Part shown: in pieces, positions 25,501-37,500 of the stretch
Position numbering within the stretch: the stretch's first letter is position 1
Layout of the letters: the number at the start of each line of letters is the position of its first letter
Assembly: GCF_026213295.1 (NCBI RefSeq)
Contig: NC_079426.1
Location: 28,561,102-28,625,101 of the forward strand
Source: Gadus chalcogrammus
Lineage: Eukaryota; Chordata; Actinopteri; Gadiformes; Gadidae
Length of the DNA: 64,000 nt
Direction: 5' to 3'
Program-made: the position numbers and the translations under genes
The notes under the pieces: generated by a model
Seen by the model: only the letters and a program-made list of their open reading frames with translations
The model's database searches: none
Told to the model about the DNA's origin: nothing

Positions 25501-28500
25501 AACAAAAAAATTAAAAGGTATTTCCCTGTATTCGGAAGTTATTCTTCATCAAATAAAGATGGAAACTTGGAAAAAAAAATCCACGTATGGAAGAGATTGA
25601 CTCGGCGACCACAAGCACGGAACCGGCACCTTCGGACGAAGCCGACTCCACCCATGACTCCGTCTCGGCCAACGGGAAAACGTACAGGTTTAACCCCCAG
25701 TGGTTAAAAACGTTCAATTGGCTGGTCTACGACCAGTCCAAGAAGTCTATGTTTTGTAAATATTGCCTCGAGGCAGGGGAAAGGACATCAGAGGTTAATA
25801 AATAAGTGTTTGTTCAATTTGTAATAATTACTTAATTTTGTTGAATGTGTTCACCACTTCTGGCTGCTGATGTTTTAAAAGAGGCTCTCATAGTCACTTT
25901 ACTATTTAATATGTTCATTGTCACTTCACTGTTGTTAAATTTGTTCATATAGTGTTGCTTTTGTATATACGTCCTATTTTGTTCATATAGTATTTTTATT
26001 TTTTTGACTGTAGTATGTGTGCTACCAAAATAATTTTTGTGCTACTGAATTTTTTCGCTTGCTAGCACCAGTGCTACCATTTTAAAAAGTAGGCGTACAG
26101 CCCTGCAAGGGGCGGTTCAGCGAAAGGAGGAGGCGTGTTCTGGCGCAAACGTTCCCTGGTGCTATTCTGCAGTTGCAGAAACAATTGCGCCACAAACCAG
26201 GAAATACCTGGTTTAAAGCAGAAGCGCGTTGTTCAGATGCTATTTTTCAACATTATGCGCATGCATAATGTTGCTTGTGTACCTCGCGCATACACTTTGC
26301 TTCTCACATCTACCTAGCCACACATCTATGCAAATTATTTGGGAAAGAACAGCTGATACAGCGGTAATAATAAGTTTACACATTTTCTTGACACAGACAT
26401 CGAGTACAAGCCCATAACTTTTAAGATTGATGAGTTGATCGTGAGAGAACATTGTTTTACCGCGAGTGATTGTTAAAAGAATGAATGAATGCGGGCGCGC
26501 GTGTGTGTATGTGTAAAATAATTAATGAATGCGGGCGCGCGTGTGTGTATGTGTAAAATAATTAATGAATGCGGGTGCGCGAGTGTGCGTCCATCTGTTT
26601 AAATACACGCATACTAAACACGCATAATACATTCCATGGCAATGTATATTAACGGGGGGACACATGCATATTAGGAACACAAGTCAATAACGATAGTGCA
26701 TACAATACTGGTAAGAAATTATGTTTTTTTAATGTATTGCGTATATCATTAAATAGAACCACAGTTACCTCACATCATATGTGTGTTAAGTTTTCCTCGC
26801 CAAAATTTATTTGAGGACTCACTATTTCTGAAGTTGTGGAAGAAAACGCCATTCCATGTGTGAATTAGGCCATATTATTTTGCCATAAACTGAGCCATTT
26901 GAACTTTGAAATTCATTAATTTCTAACAATTCCACTCATACATCTACTCAATAGCTGTAGAATGTGTGGGGTGTGACCCTCTGTCTTCTGCTTCATGTTG
27001 ATGTGCAGGTCATGGAGCAGTGGTCCAAAGGATCCTGGATATCCTGAGGTTCTTATGGGCCATCGTGTTGGCAATGGTGGACGGGCTGTCTGAGTGGCTC
27101 AATCTGTTGACTAAACAGTACAGGGATACTTCTACTGTTCTGTGCAAAGAACGCTACCTGCACATACACAAGATAGACAGGTAATGTCCACAGACAATAC
27201 CAGAAGGCTGTTAAACATAAACTACTCCAAATGCTCCATTACGTGGCCCCTAAATCTGCTTTCCCCTTCCAGCCGGGGACCACAGCAGAGCCTTCAGGGG
27301 ACAATCTCTCTGAGGACGGGGACACACTGGAGAACAGCTTAAATGAGACAGATGCAGAAACAAACAAGTGAGCCTGTCTGTCCCAGGTTTCTTGAAACAA
27401 CAATTAAAAAGAGAAATATAGTTTATAACAATAACAACATTAACAATCAATCAATACTATATCAAATACGAAAAATACTTTGGGAAACCATAACACTGGC
27501 CCTTATCATATATATTTACATGCATATAAATGTATATATATATGTATATACATGTAAATAAATATGTGTATGTATATACTGTATATATATATATATATAT
27601 ATGTGTGTGTATGTATGTATGTATGTATGTATGTATGTATATGTATATATATATATAGACAGCAGGTGAAAAAAAGAATATATATATATATTAGTGCTTT
27701 AAAGCGATTAAAAATATTTAATCGCGATTAATCGTATTAATGCCATTGTTAACACGCGATTAATCGCATCTTTTTTTCTATTCTAAATATCCCTTGATTT
27801 CGTGCTGCCCCTCCCAAAGTGGTACAGCCTAGGTGGGCCTTGAACTGCGATTGGTCAGAAAGACGTAACAGCTAATGACAACATTGAACTCTCGTGCAGG
27901 CTCGAACAAGTGACACACAAACACACACAGGAGTTTTTCACTCGCTCCGTATCCTTGCTTGCCCCAACAAGTTCGTGCAGCGAGCTTGTTGTTTTGTTCG
28001 CCGTGTTGCTAGATTCGGTATGGTTTTGTAGTTTTTCTGACGTGACTAGTTGTTGCTAGACAGCATGTGAAAAAAACTCCAACGTTTGCCAAGCCAAAAG
28101 AGCGTTAAAAGCGCGTTAAAAAAATAAAGCCGTTAAAATTGGTTTGCGTTAATGCCGTTAATAACGTGTTAAACTGACAGCACTAATATATATATATATC
28201 AGTGGAGGCTTCTCCATTGAGGAGAGGGAGGAAGATCCTCCTTAACATTGTTGAGAATAAAAAAATTTAGATTGCAGACTACTGTAATGAATTAATGCCC
28301 TTAAATATGACTACTTTAATGACTTTGAATATATAATGTTTGTTTCCCTGGGTAAAGGGATATTAGCACCCCCTATCGCCTATTGACAATAACTTCAGGG
28401 AGGGCGTTCCTCCCTCAGCCTCCGTTGTCGCCCATTCATTTCCTCGAAAGTACTGGCGGCCGGGGAATAACATGGGTTTCAATGGGAGAAAGGAGGAAAG

Positions 28501-31500
28501 TCCTCCTCTGAGCGGGTGTGACCTTAAGTGGTCCGATTCGCGCAAAACTGCCTGCGTGCAGTATACAAACATTCAGTCACGTGGAGATTCAACCTTTTCA
28601 ATTGAGCAGAAATACTTTTTAATGTACCGTTAGTCCTTACATTTATCAAGGGGCTTTATTTAAAGCTACAAAAATAATACAAATAAAATAATAAATAAAA
28701 AATTCAACGCAACTCTGACGTCCCCCAGCTGGTGGGGGGCTAATGACGTCATCGTTTGCGTTTCAGGCGTCCACACGAATCCTAACACGAAACAGCATAG
28801 GTCCAGATAGATTTGAAACCACCTCCGTAGGTGGTTTCAGAAATTTGCGGTTTCGGGGACCGGATTCGCCGGCTCCTTCTGGACGGTCGGCCGAAATGCA
28901 CAAGACTTATGCGGTTTGACCAAAAAATCGGCTTTGTGTGGACGGGGCCTAAGAGACGCAAAGCAGGTGAAAGTATCTGAGCGATGGCGAGATTCGAACA
29001 TTTGCGAATAAAGTGTAACAATGGAAACATTGGAAACAGAGGACATTGTTTCATGTTTTATTACACAAAGCATTCCATTCATTGAGTTACAGTGCTAAGT
29101 TAGCGACCAAAGAAAAATGTAGACCACTTCGCAAAATCGAGATCACCAAAAGTAATGGCAACATCAGTGTTGTGGGTGCTACATTGTATGCTAAGTACTC
29201 ATGGCTTACTTGTAGCATTACTAGCAATCGACTGTATTGTTGCCCTGTTTGCTAATAAATAATGGCAAATCTCCAACATGGTCCGTTCTTGATAGGGCTA
29301 CCAAACGCCACGACAAGTGTCCAAGATCACGTTGGTGCTGATATGCGACTTTCCTTGCTAGGCACCATGCCTATAGATCAGGTTGTTTGAAATAATGTTC
29401 TTGTTCTTTTAACTATTTTGTTACTCTGACCTTTCTGTTTGATATTGTGGAAAGGGTGTGAAAAGGGTGAATGATTCAGAGCATGATGCATTTTAAATGG
29501 CATCACTTTTAGTCTTGAGGCTTTCTTAAAACAATTGTAACTGAAAATAAACATAGCTAAATTACAACCTTAACTTCAGTCATTAAGGGCAAAAATAGGC
29601 CCAGATTTTTTTATTTACTTTTACTAATCAGGAGTAGGCCTGATTTGACTAATGGGCTTTGCATCCTTTCCTTCTTCCCTTTTAGTCCATTTCAAAGACA
29701 TGCTGCCCACCAGTTTTCAAATGACAGTGATGCCACTGGTGGCTTTGTATCAATTTTATACACATAACTATCCCTCATACTATTTTGTATTCACCAAATC
29801 ACCCTGAAAACAACTTGAGTCTCACATTCTTATGCCGCCATACACCAACAGTGCAAGCAGGCCAATGGCAACCAAGCGCGCAGTCTTTCCTCCCTCACTT
29901 TAAAAACCACCAGCCACCACTGATTGTTAAGTGGGATTTGGCAGGTGGGGGAACTCTCAAATTTTGTGTTGGCGCAACAAAGAAAAATTACTCACCATGT
30001 ACAACATATTGGGTATTGTGTATATTTTCAGATACGATAGAGTCCTTTCGTTCTGAGTACACACAATTAATTGCTTGACATTTAATGGTTTTACTTTGGT
30101 CCAGCCATACTGATATGGCAATATGCAAACATTGCTGAACACCACAATATGGAACACAACCTTGCTTTCCCAATTTTAATTCAAAATGAAAATGGAAAGT
30201 GCCAAGAACTGACATCATATTTTAACACCCCAAATGTTTGCAGACAAGAACAAAGAATCACAACCTATGTAGAGTTTTTCTGTAAAACATAACAATAAAA
30301 ACCACCAAACATAATCTGTCTACGTGCATACAGTCAAAATAGCTCCCATACTGCTAGTACCTAGGGACTTAATTGTCACGTTTTTTTTTAACATATCTCT
30401 GTGATTCCACTGTTCAACAGGGAGGCCCAACCAAAGAAATAAAACATCAATGCCGACACCTTAAGTTATCCATTAGGCTATTTCCGGATTTAACTAGGCC
30501 AGGGCATGGGCAACTTTCATGATTAAGAGGCCAACATTTTTCATCATCACCATCAGAGGGCCACATGAACACGCACTTCAACTAATTGGATATGAGAGGA
30601 AGGTACCAATAATTCAAATCAGAACAAAATATGTGCATATATATGTCTTATATCGTGGCGGTGTCACACTACATTTGTACCGGTGTAAGTGCCATATTGG
30701 CTCGCTACCAGATCGGCTCGGGGTCAGTCGTCTGCTGATTACGTCACAACATACGCTATCTACAGCAATAAGGTATTTTTATGGCTAAATTAAAGAGCCT
30801 GTATGATCTTTCATTTTGAACATAGACATTCCACCTATCTGTCTGTATGATGTTTTCTTTAAAAACAAAACATCCCTCGGAATCATCCTTGGCTGTTAGA
30901 ATAAGCCGTCCGTTTTGCCAGATTGGGCACATTTTCCAGCCTGATTTGGTACTTTGATCACTTAGGCTGGAAAAACGGGACATATGCCCAATCTGCAACA
31001 CAACCCGAACTGACAGACCTACCGCGCTCACGACATGTTCTCGCTGTGGTTCTATGACACAGCCATGCTACAGCACAAACAGCCAATCACACTTGTCCCC
31101 TTAGCAGCCCATCACAATGAGCCTACGCCCATTCAAGCGTACAGCCAATGATATTGTGTAACGTAATCAGCAGACGACGGACCCCGAGCCGATCTGGTAG
31201 CCGAGCCAATATGGTACTTACACCGGCTGCCAAATTTGTACCGGGCGCGTCATCCATACGTAATCCATTCCAAACCTGCCTGTCAGCAGATGATCGCGTC
31301 GTCCGTTGCCGGGCAGGTTTCAAAAAACATTTGCGCTCATGTGCCAAAGACGAATAACATAATACGTTAACGGATCGCTAGATAATGTAATGTTTTGTGG
31401 TTCCTTAATAAACACACGATGTATCTGGAACAGACATCAACATGCCGCGCGCCAATCCAACTGCGCATGCTTCCGTGTGACGGTCTAATAACTGATGTTG

Positions 31501-34500
31501 ATATCATTACACGATAACACTTGTTTTTACTTTATAGTTGTATGTATTTAATTGTTTAATCAAATTTAGCAAGTAAACTGAGTGTTTAAAGCAGGTCAAG
31601 GGACGAAATAGCACAATACAGATAACGGATCGCTAGATAGAAGGTTCGTGATGTTCCAGTCATTCGACGTGATCGTCCGTTGCCAGGCAACGGACCTATC
31701 ATCTATTGCCAGGCAGATTTGGAGTGGATTACGTATGGATGACGCGCCCGGTACAAATTTGGGCAGCCGGTACAAATTTAGTGTGACAGTCGGCTGGTGA
31801 TAACATTTGTGTTTGGGACATAGTCATTGAAGGAGGGTCTCGGGGGTCCTCCACAGAAAATTTTGAATTTGGTAGATGTGATGTCCTGTATTCTGGTAAC
31901 CCTAACCCTCAAAATTCATTCAGATTCTAGCCTAGTATGTTCATTCAACCAAAATATATTAATTTCATATTTCCATGCTGAAAATGTTTTTTAACATGTC
32001 TATACCTTGTTAAATTTCCCATGGCATGCTACGTTATAGATGCTTGAGGGCCCCTAGCACAGTATTTGAAGACATCCGAATTCAGCCGTGGTACAGAATT
32101 ACAGCCACTACGAGCTAGTCGCACATTGAGCTTTCCCCCCAAACGCTTTAATGCAAATGAGGAGGAGAGAGGCGGGTCAGAGGAGGGGGGGGGGGTGTGG
32201 CCCTGAGCAGCTTGCGGCCACGGTACATGCGCTCTGTTTACAGTGGATGTATCACAATGGCGAGGCGCACACAGCCTTTGGCCGTGTTCTGAAATTATTC
32301 TAGAACACGTCCGGTGCTCCGGCGGGAATCCTGGAGCTCTATATCTCAATAATATCATATTATACATAGATATCTATATCATATAATATATATGATGATC
32401 ACGGCCAAAAGCTGTGTGCGCCTCCAGACGATATTATGAATCTCAAAACGAGCTGCGTCGGGTTCTCCGACCGTCTCTGGTTCTTCCCACGTCCAAAAAC
32501 CATCAATCTGAAGTAGACTGAACCACGACATGGAGGAGAAGGGATTGTTGCCCACGATTGTCTCCTGCCGGAGCCTAGCTGCCGAGGGACCACCGCCTCG
32601 GCAGCGGGTAGCGCTTAGGCACCACCACTCCTGCAGCAGGCAGCACCAAGGTGGTGGTCAGCGGGCAAGCGGGAGACATTCGCGGGCAACAACCCCTTTC
32701 TCCTCCATGTCGTGGTTCATGTACTTCAGGGAGACAAAGCCAAAGTTTCTTTCCCCCAATTCCTTCTCAACCATGGCTGAGATAACTCCCACTACAAGTC
32801 TCGTTATGGAAATACCAAAGACTAGAGTCCGACGTGTTATGCGCCATAACACCAACAGCAGAACGGTTATCCAAATAACAAAGAAGTGTACAACACTTGC
32901 GTTACAGTGTGTATAATCACACAAACCACACACACACATGTGCCGCGCGTACGGTCGTAGCTCATTGTCTCATTGGCGGGCCAAATTCTCTGGGCGGGCA
33001 AGGCAGAGAAAGGGGAGGTAACTTGGCCCCTTATGACGACGTATGGGGCCACATGACAAATAAGCACGCGCGAGCAGGGTACCTAGTGCTCGTTTAACAC
33101 CGAACGCAAGTTTTAGCCACGTGGGGACGGGAGGCAAGCTTGCTAGGGGAACTCATATTAATGTTAGAAAACCTCATAAAGTGAGATTTTCATGCCATGG
33201 GACCTTTAAAGAGTAACAACAACAGCCACATGAGTGATTAGTATTCTTTCAGTTCAAAGGGCTCACATACATCATCATTCAATGGTGATGAAAACTGAAA
33301 AACAAAGGCCCAACATTAAGTGCAACAACTAGCATTATATTCAGTGCAGTTTTGCTATATGTAGTGGCAACTTAAGTTGAAATTACTTTCATGACTGTAA
33401 TCGTTTCTAAGCAAACTAGACACATGGGTTGGCCTTTGAATTCTATGAACAGATACTCTGCCTTTCATCTTGACTGAAAGGTACGGTTTTCTTGATCAAG
33501 TTTTCTGTAAAAATCTATTTATATATTCATTTATCTGAGGTGCCGGAACTGTTTCCGGAGCGTTCCGGCCCACTTTAACCCCTGTATAGATATATATATA
33601 TATATCTATACACATATATAATTTGTCCTCCCCTTGTCTCTCAGTTTCCTGGCCATCACAGGTTGGTCCACAGTACCACCAGCAGTCTATTATGGTGGAA
33701 CTGAGCAGTCATCAGAATCCACATCGTGCAGCACCGTGAGGCTGGCAGTAGAGCCACAGGGGGGTCACAAACAACACAGACACTCCAGAACAGCCAGTGA
33801 AATGCTGGGAGAAAGGTAAGGGAAGGGAAGGTCGCTAACCTTCTCAGTGGATAAAGAACTCATCCGTAGTGCATAGATAGAAGCATATGTCAATGAAAAG
33901 ATTTGTACGAGTAGATTTGTGACAGATTTGGGATAGATTTGTGACATGAAACCAACTAACTCAGATCTGTCTCTGCAGTTCTCAGTTCTTCATCGAGGAG
34001 CTGGAGCAAAGCAGGGACTTCTACGCCAAGCAGAACCGCCTGTTAAAGCTCCTCTTTGCCTTGTACAGCCTGTTGGCTGCCAACTCAGAGCTGGTCTGCT
34101 ATTTAATAATAGTGCTCAATAATGTGGTCTCAGCCTCGGCCATATCCCTTGTCCTGCCCATACTCGTGTTTCTGTGGGCCATGCTAGCTGTCCCACGACC
34201 CACCAAGAAATTCTGGATGACGGCTATTATCTACACAGAGGTAAGTGGAAAATGGAAAGGCATGTATGGATATTGTGGTTAATTGTATGGATCAATGTTA
34301 CTGTCATAATTGTCAGAATGATGCTTTGGCTTGTACTAATCCACAGTGCTTGTGTGAACAGGAGATCGGTCATTCACCATTTACTAAATGTTGATCTTTC
34401 AACAGGTGATGGTGGTGGTCAAATACCTGTTTCAGTTTGGCTTCTTTCCATGGAATAGCGTTTATGAGATGACTTTAAACGAGGACAAGCCCTTCTTTAC

Positions 34501-37500
34501 ACCGCGGATCTTGGGCCTTGAGAAGACAGACAACTACATCCGATACGATCTGTTACAACTACTAGCACTCTTCTTCCACAGGTCTTTGCTGATGGTGAGT
34601 AACTTATATTATCTAGGTCCAATGTGTGTCTTCTTTGGTCACCGAGCAAAGCACTCAGGCTTTCATTAAGGGCATGCTCACTTTAGTCATTTGCATGCAC
34701 GCTTTAGAGGGTGCCGGCCGCTCTAATGAAGTTACACTCACACTTTACTGAAGTGCACGCCCTGAAGCTTCAATGCACCGTTGACAAAAATGTAGTAAAG
34801 TCATATAAATAATTTATTGGTCAATTAATTGACGATAAAATTTGATACAAAAGTTAAGCGCCACTATGGATCACGGTTGATGGATTTGTTGGGCCCAACC
34901 TTAAGAAGAGCTGCAACACGCTGCAATCAGATGCATGGACAACAGTAACCTTGTGTTCCTTTTCCAAAGCGCTACGGCCTGTGGCACCAGGAGGGCCCGC
35001 TGGAGGAGAACACAGCGGCCAACGAGGACGGCATGGACAGAGAACGGCAAGGAAGGGAGAAGGAGGAAGCAGCAAGGGGATCAGATGAAGACGTTTTTCA
35101 GAGAGGACTTGCGAACAAGGACACCAATGAATCCGACTGGACCGACCAGCAAGGCCCAGTCCTGATTCAGTCAGAAAAGGCTTGTACTATTTTCTTTAAA
35201 ACACAAGTGACACAGGATGGTGGTGATAGTGAGAGGCTCCTATCAGTGGCGGCTGGTGATCAAAAATATTGGTGGGGCACAGTAATAGACAGGGTCCCCC
35301 CCCCCCCCCCCCCGTAAAAAATATTGAATTTAATAGATTTTATTTCCTGTATTCTGGTGCATTTTGGGGATGGCCACTTCCTATTACCTATTACCTACTA
35401 TTCATTCAGATTCATAGCCTACATCCTGACTTGCAGGGCCTGGACAAGCTTACATTGCATATACAGACCTACGTTATGGCCATTCCACCAGCCATTGCTA
35501 TTTTACCCATTGTTGTTATTCTGATAATGAGACAAATCATGATCACTGTCCTATAGTGTCCATTTTTTGAGTCTCAATGTCTACTTCAAATGCAGTTAGA
35601 AATATGGGACAGTAGCTTAATTTTGTTTATATGCTACATGCCGAAAGACAAAATTAATATGTAACTTACTTGCTCCTTTTAAGTATAACATTGCTTGGGG
35701 AGTCCAATTCCGCTACTGAAATGGGTGGAATGTGCTTACAACTCTCTGGTAGTTAGCGATCTATCTATTCTCTACATGTAGTTGCGTTGAGCGAATGCTG
35801 CTGAGGGAGGTAACCTATTTGATTGATTCGCTGAATTGTCCAATGATGTGGTGATAACAAAAAAGAAAAGGGACACCATTGGCCTTGGGCGCACACTGGT
35901 GCGACCCGAGGGCGAATTTTCTTGCGCCAATGAAAAGCTGTCTCTGCTTGATAGACTGAAAAAAGTTAGCGAGCTTACATTGACTTCAACGTGGCCGGCG
36001 CCCCTGACTTGGAGGAGGGCTTTATTTCGAATGACCAATAACTAGCCTAGCCCAAATCATTGACGTTCTGACGCATTTAAATGGTTGCTGGCAGTGAAAA
36101 TTATATCACACAATTAAACAAGGATAGACGCTATGTATTTTTGTTGATTTATTACGAATTGATAATAGTTGATTAATAGTTGGTAGATATATTTAAGTGA
36201 ATATTTCTCGGAGGGGCGGCGCCCTAGCGCCCTCTATTGACCCACCCCACTGGCTCCTATACTGCATACTGAGCTTCTTGTGTTTGATCTGATGGGAGTA
36301 ATCTTTATTGAATCCCAAACCGTGTCCAATCAATCCAGGATGAACACCGTGACCCTGCTATTGTTATTGGATACACCCAAGAGATAACTGCCACTGGACC
36401 GCAGGATGGTTTGGAAAACCCTGCTGGTCCAGAGAACACCAAGCTAGAGGGAGAAGGACACACGGAAAAGACTGAACCGAGAAAGAGAAGCAGACTCCGC
36501 TTCCGGAAGGCCAAACGAAAGACGAGCAACGGTATTCATCTACGATATCTTGGGGGCTACATTGGTTTTAGGAAACTATATTTCTCTATGCATATACTTA
36601 TATCTCACATATATGCATGTGAATATATGTGTGTGTGTGTGTGTGTGTGTTTGTGTGTCATGTGTTTCTGTTCACTTTCTAACTCTCATGTAGATTTGCC
36701 AACAGAAGCTTCACAGCCAATCAAGGAGCCGGTTAAGAAGAAGGGGAGAGCAGACGAGCTGAGAGACTTTTAGCTGCAGGACAGAAGATAAAGCATGTGT
36801 TAGTCTCCCGGTGAGATGAACCCTCACTGAAAAGACTCAGGACTCAATTGTTCAGAGTTCATCTAGACTCTGTATAGCAAATCCCTCCCACCCCTCCTTA
36901 ATGTACGCACTTACGCAGGCTTGCTTCTATGAACATCCTTGCTGTACAAACAGCGATAGATTGTTTCTCTGTCTGACAAATGTTCTTATTGTAAGGCTCT
37001 TTGGATAAAAGCATCTGCTAAATGCCCTGAATGTAAATGTAGCTCACACTTTGTAAATACCTGCTGTTGTGAGTTCCCTTCATACTACGAGAAGTTTGTA
37101 CACTATGACCTTTTTGTATAAGGCTAATGCAACAGGAATATAATTAGTTTTATTTGTTGCCTTTCTTTTCCTCTAGCGTTCAGGATGTTTACAGACCTAC
37201 CCGCTGTTTCTTTGTGAATATCCTCCACACGGAATACCGTGCAGCTACAGACGTCTACGCTCTCATGTTCCTGACAGACGTGGTTGACTTTATCATCATT
37301 GTGTTTGGATTCTGGGCGTTTGGCGTGAGTATTAAACCAAAGTAGTAAACCGTTTCTATTTTCATCTGTATTCTATTTTTTTGCAACATTCTTCAATGGC
37401 TTCATTCTCTAATTTTTCCTGCCCGGGTCCTCTGTTTACCGTCGGTCTCTCAGTCTGTCATCTTACATGAGTGGTCCAACAAAGTGGTTGGTTGATTTTT

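Larger units (their letters stand above)
25081..26925. mobile_element. Second copy of the 2224-3330 DNA transposon, interrupted
   Basis: It starts gggccctatcttgcatccgg and follows 3330 to ~2520 in reverse orientation; shared landmarks are gatcttgcgccccaag, aaggaggaggc.tg, gcgccacaaaccagga and agctgatacagcgg. It lacks the far end seen in the other copy and is split by a second transposon (25216-26105). Confidence 0.8.
27368..33644. other. 6.3-kb intron, longest in the gene, full of transposons
   Basis: It contains AT/ATGT repeats (27530-27660), a hAT element (27692-28185), an inverted copy of the 1.1-kb hAT family (28200-29922), a multi-arm inverted repeat element (30660-31793) and a 1.2-kb CCCATGG-ended element (32005-33213). 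29930-30650 shows nothing recognisable. Confidence 0.7.

Noticed and set aside
25587..25805. Independent zinc-finger gene
   Set aside because: It lies wholly within a transposon (25216-26105) and ends abruptly after the finger region.
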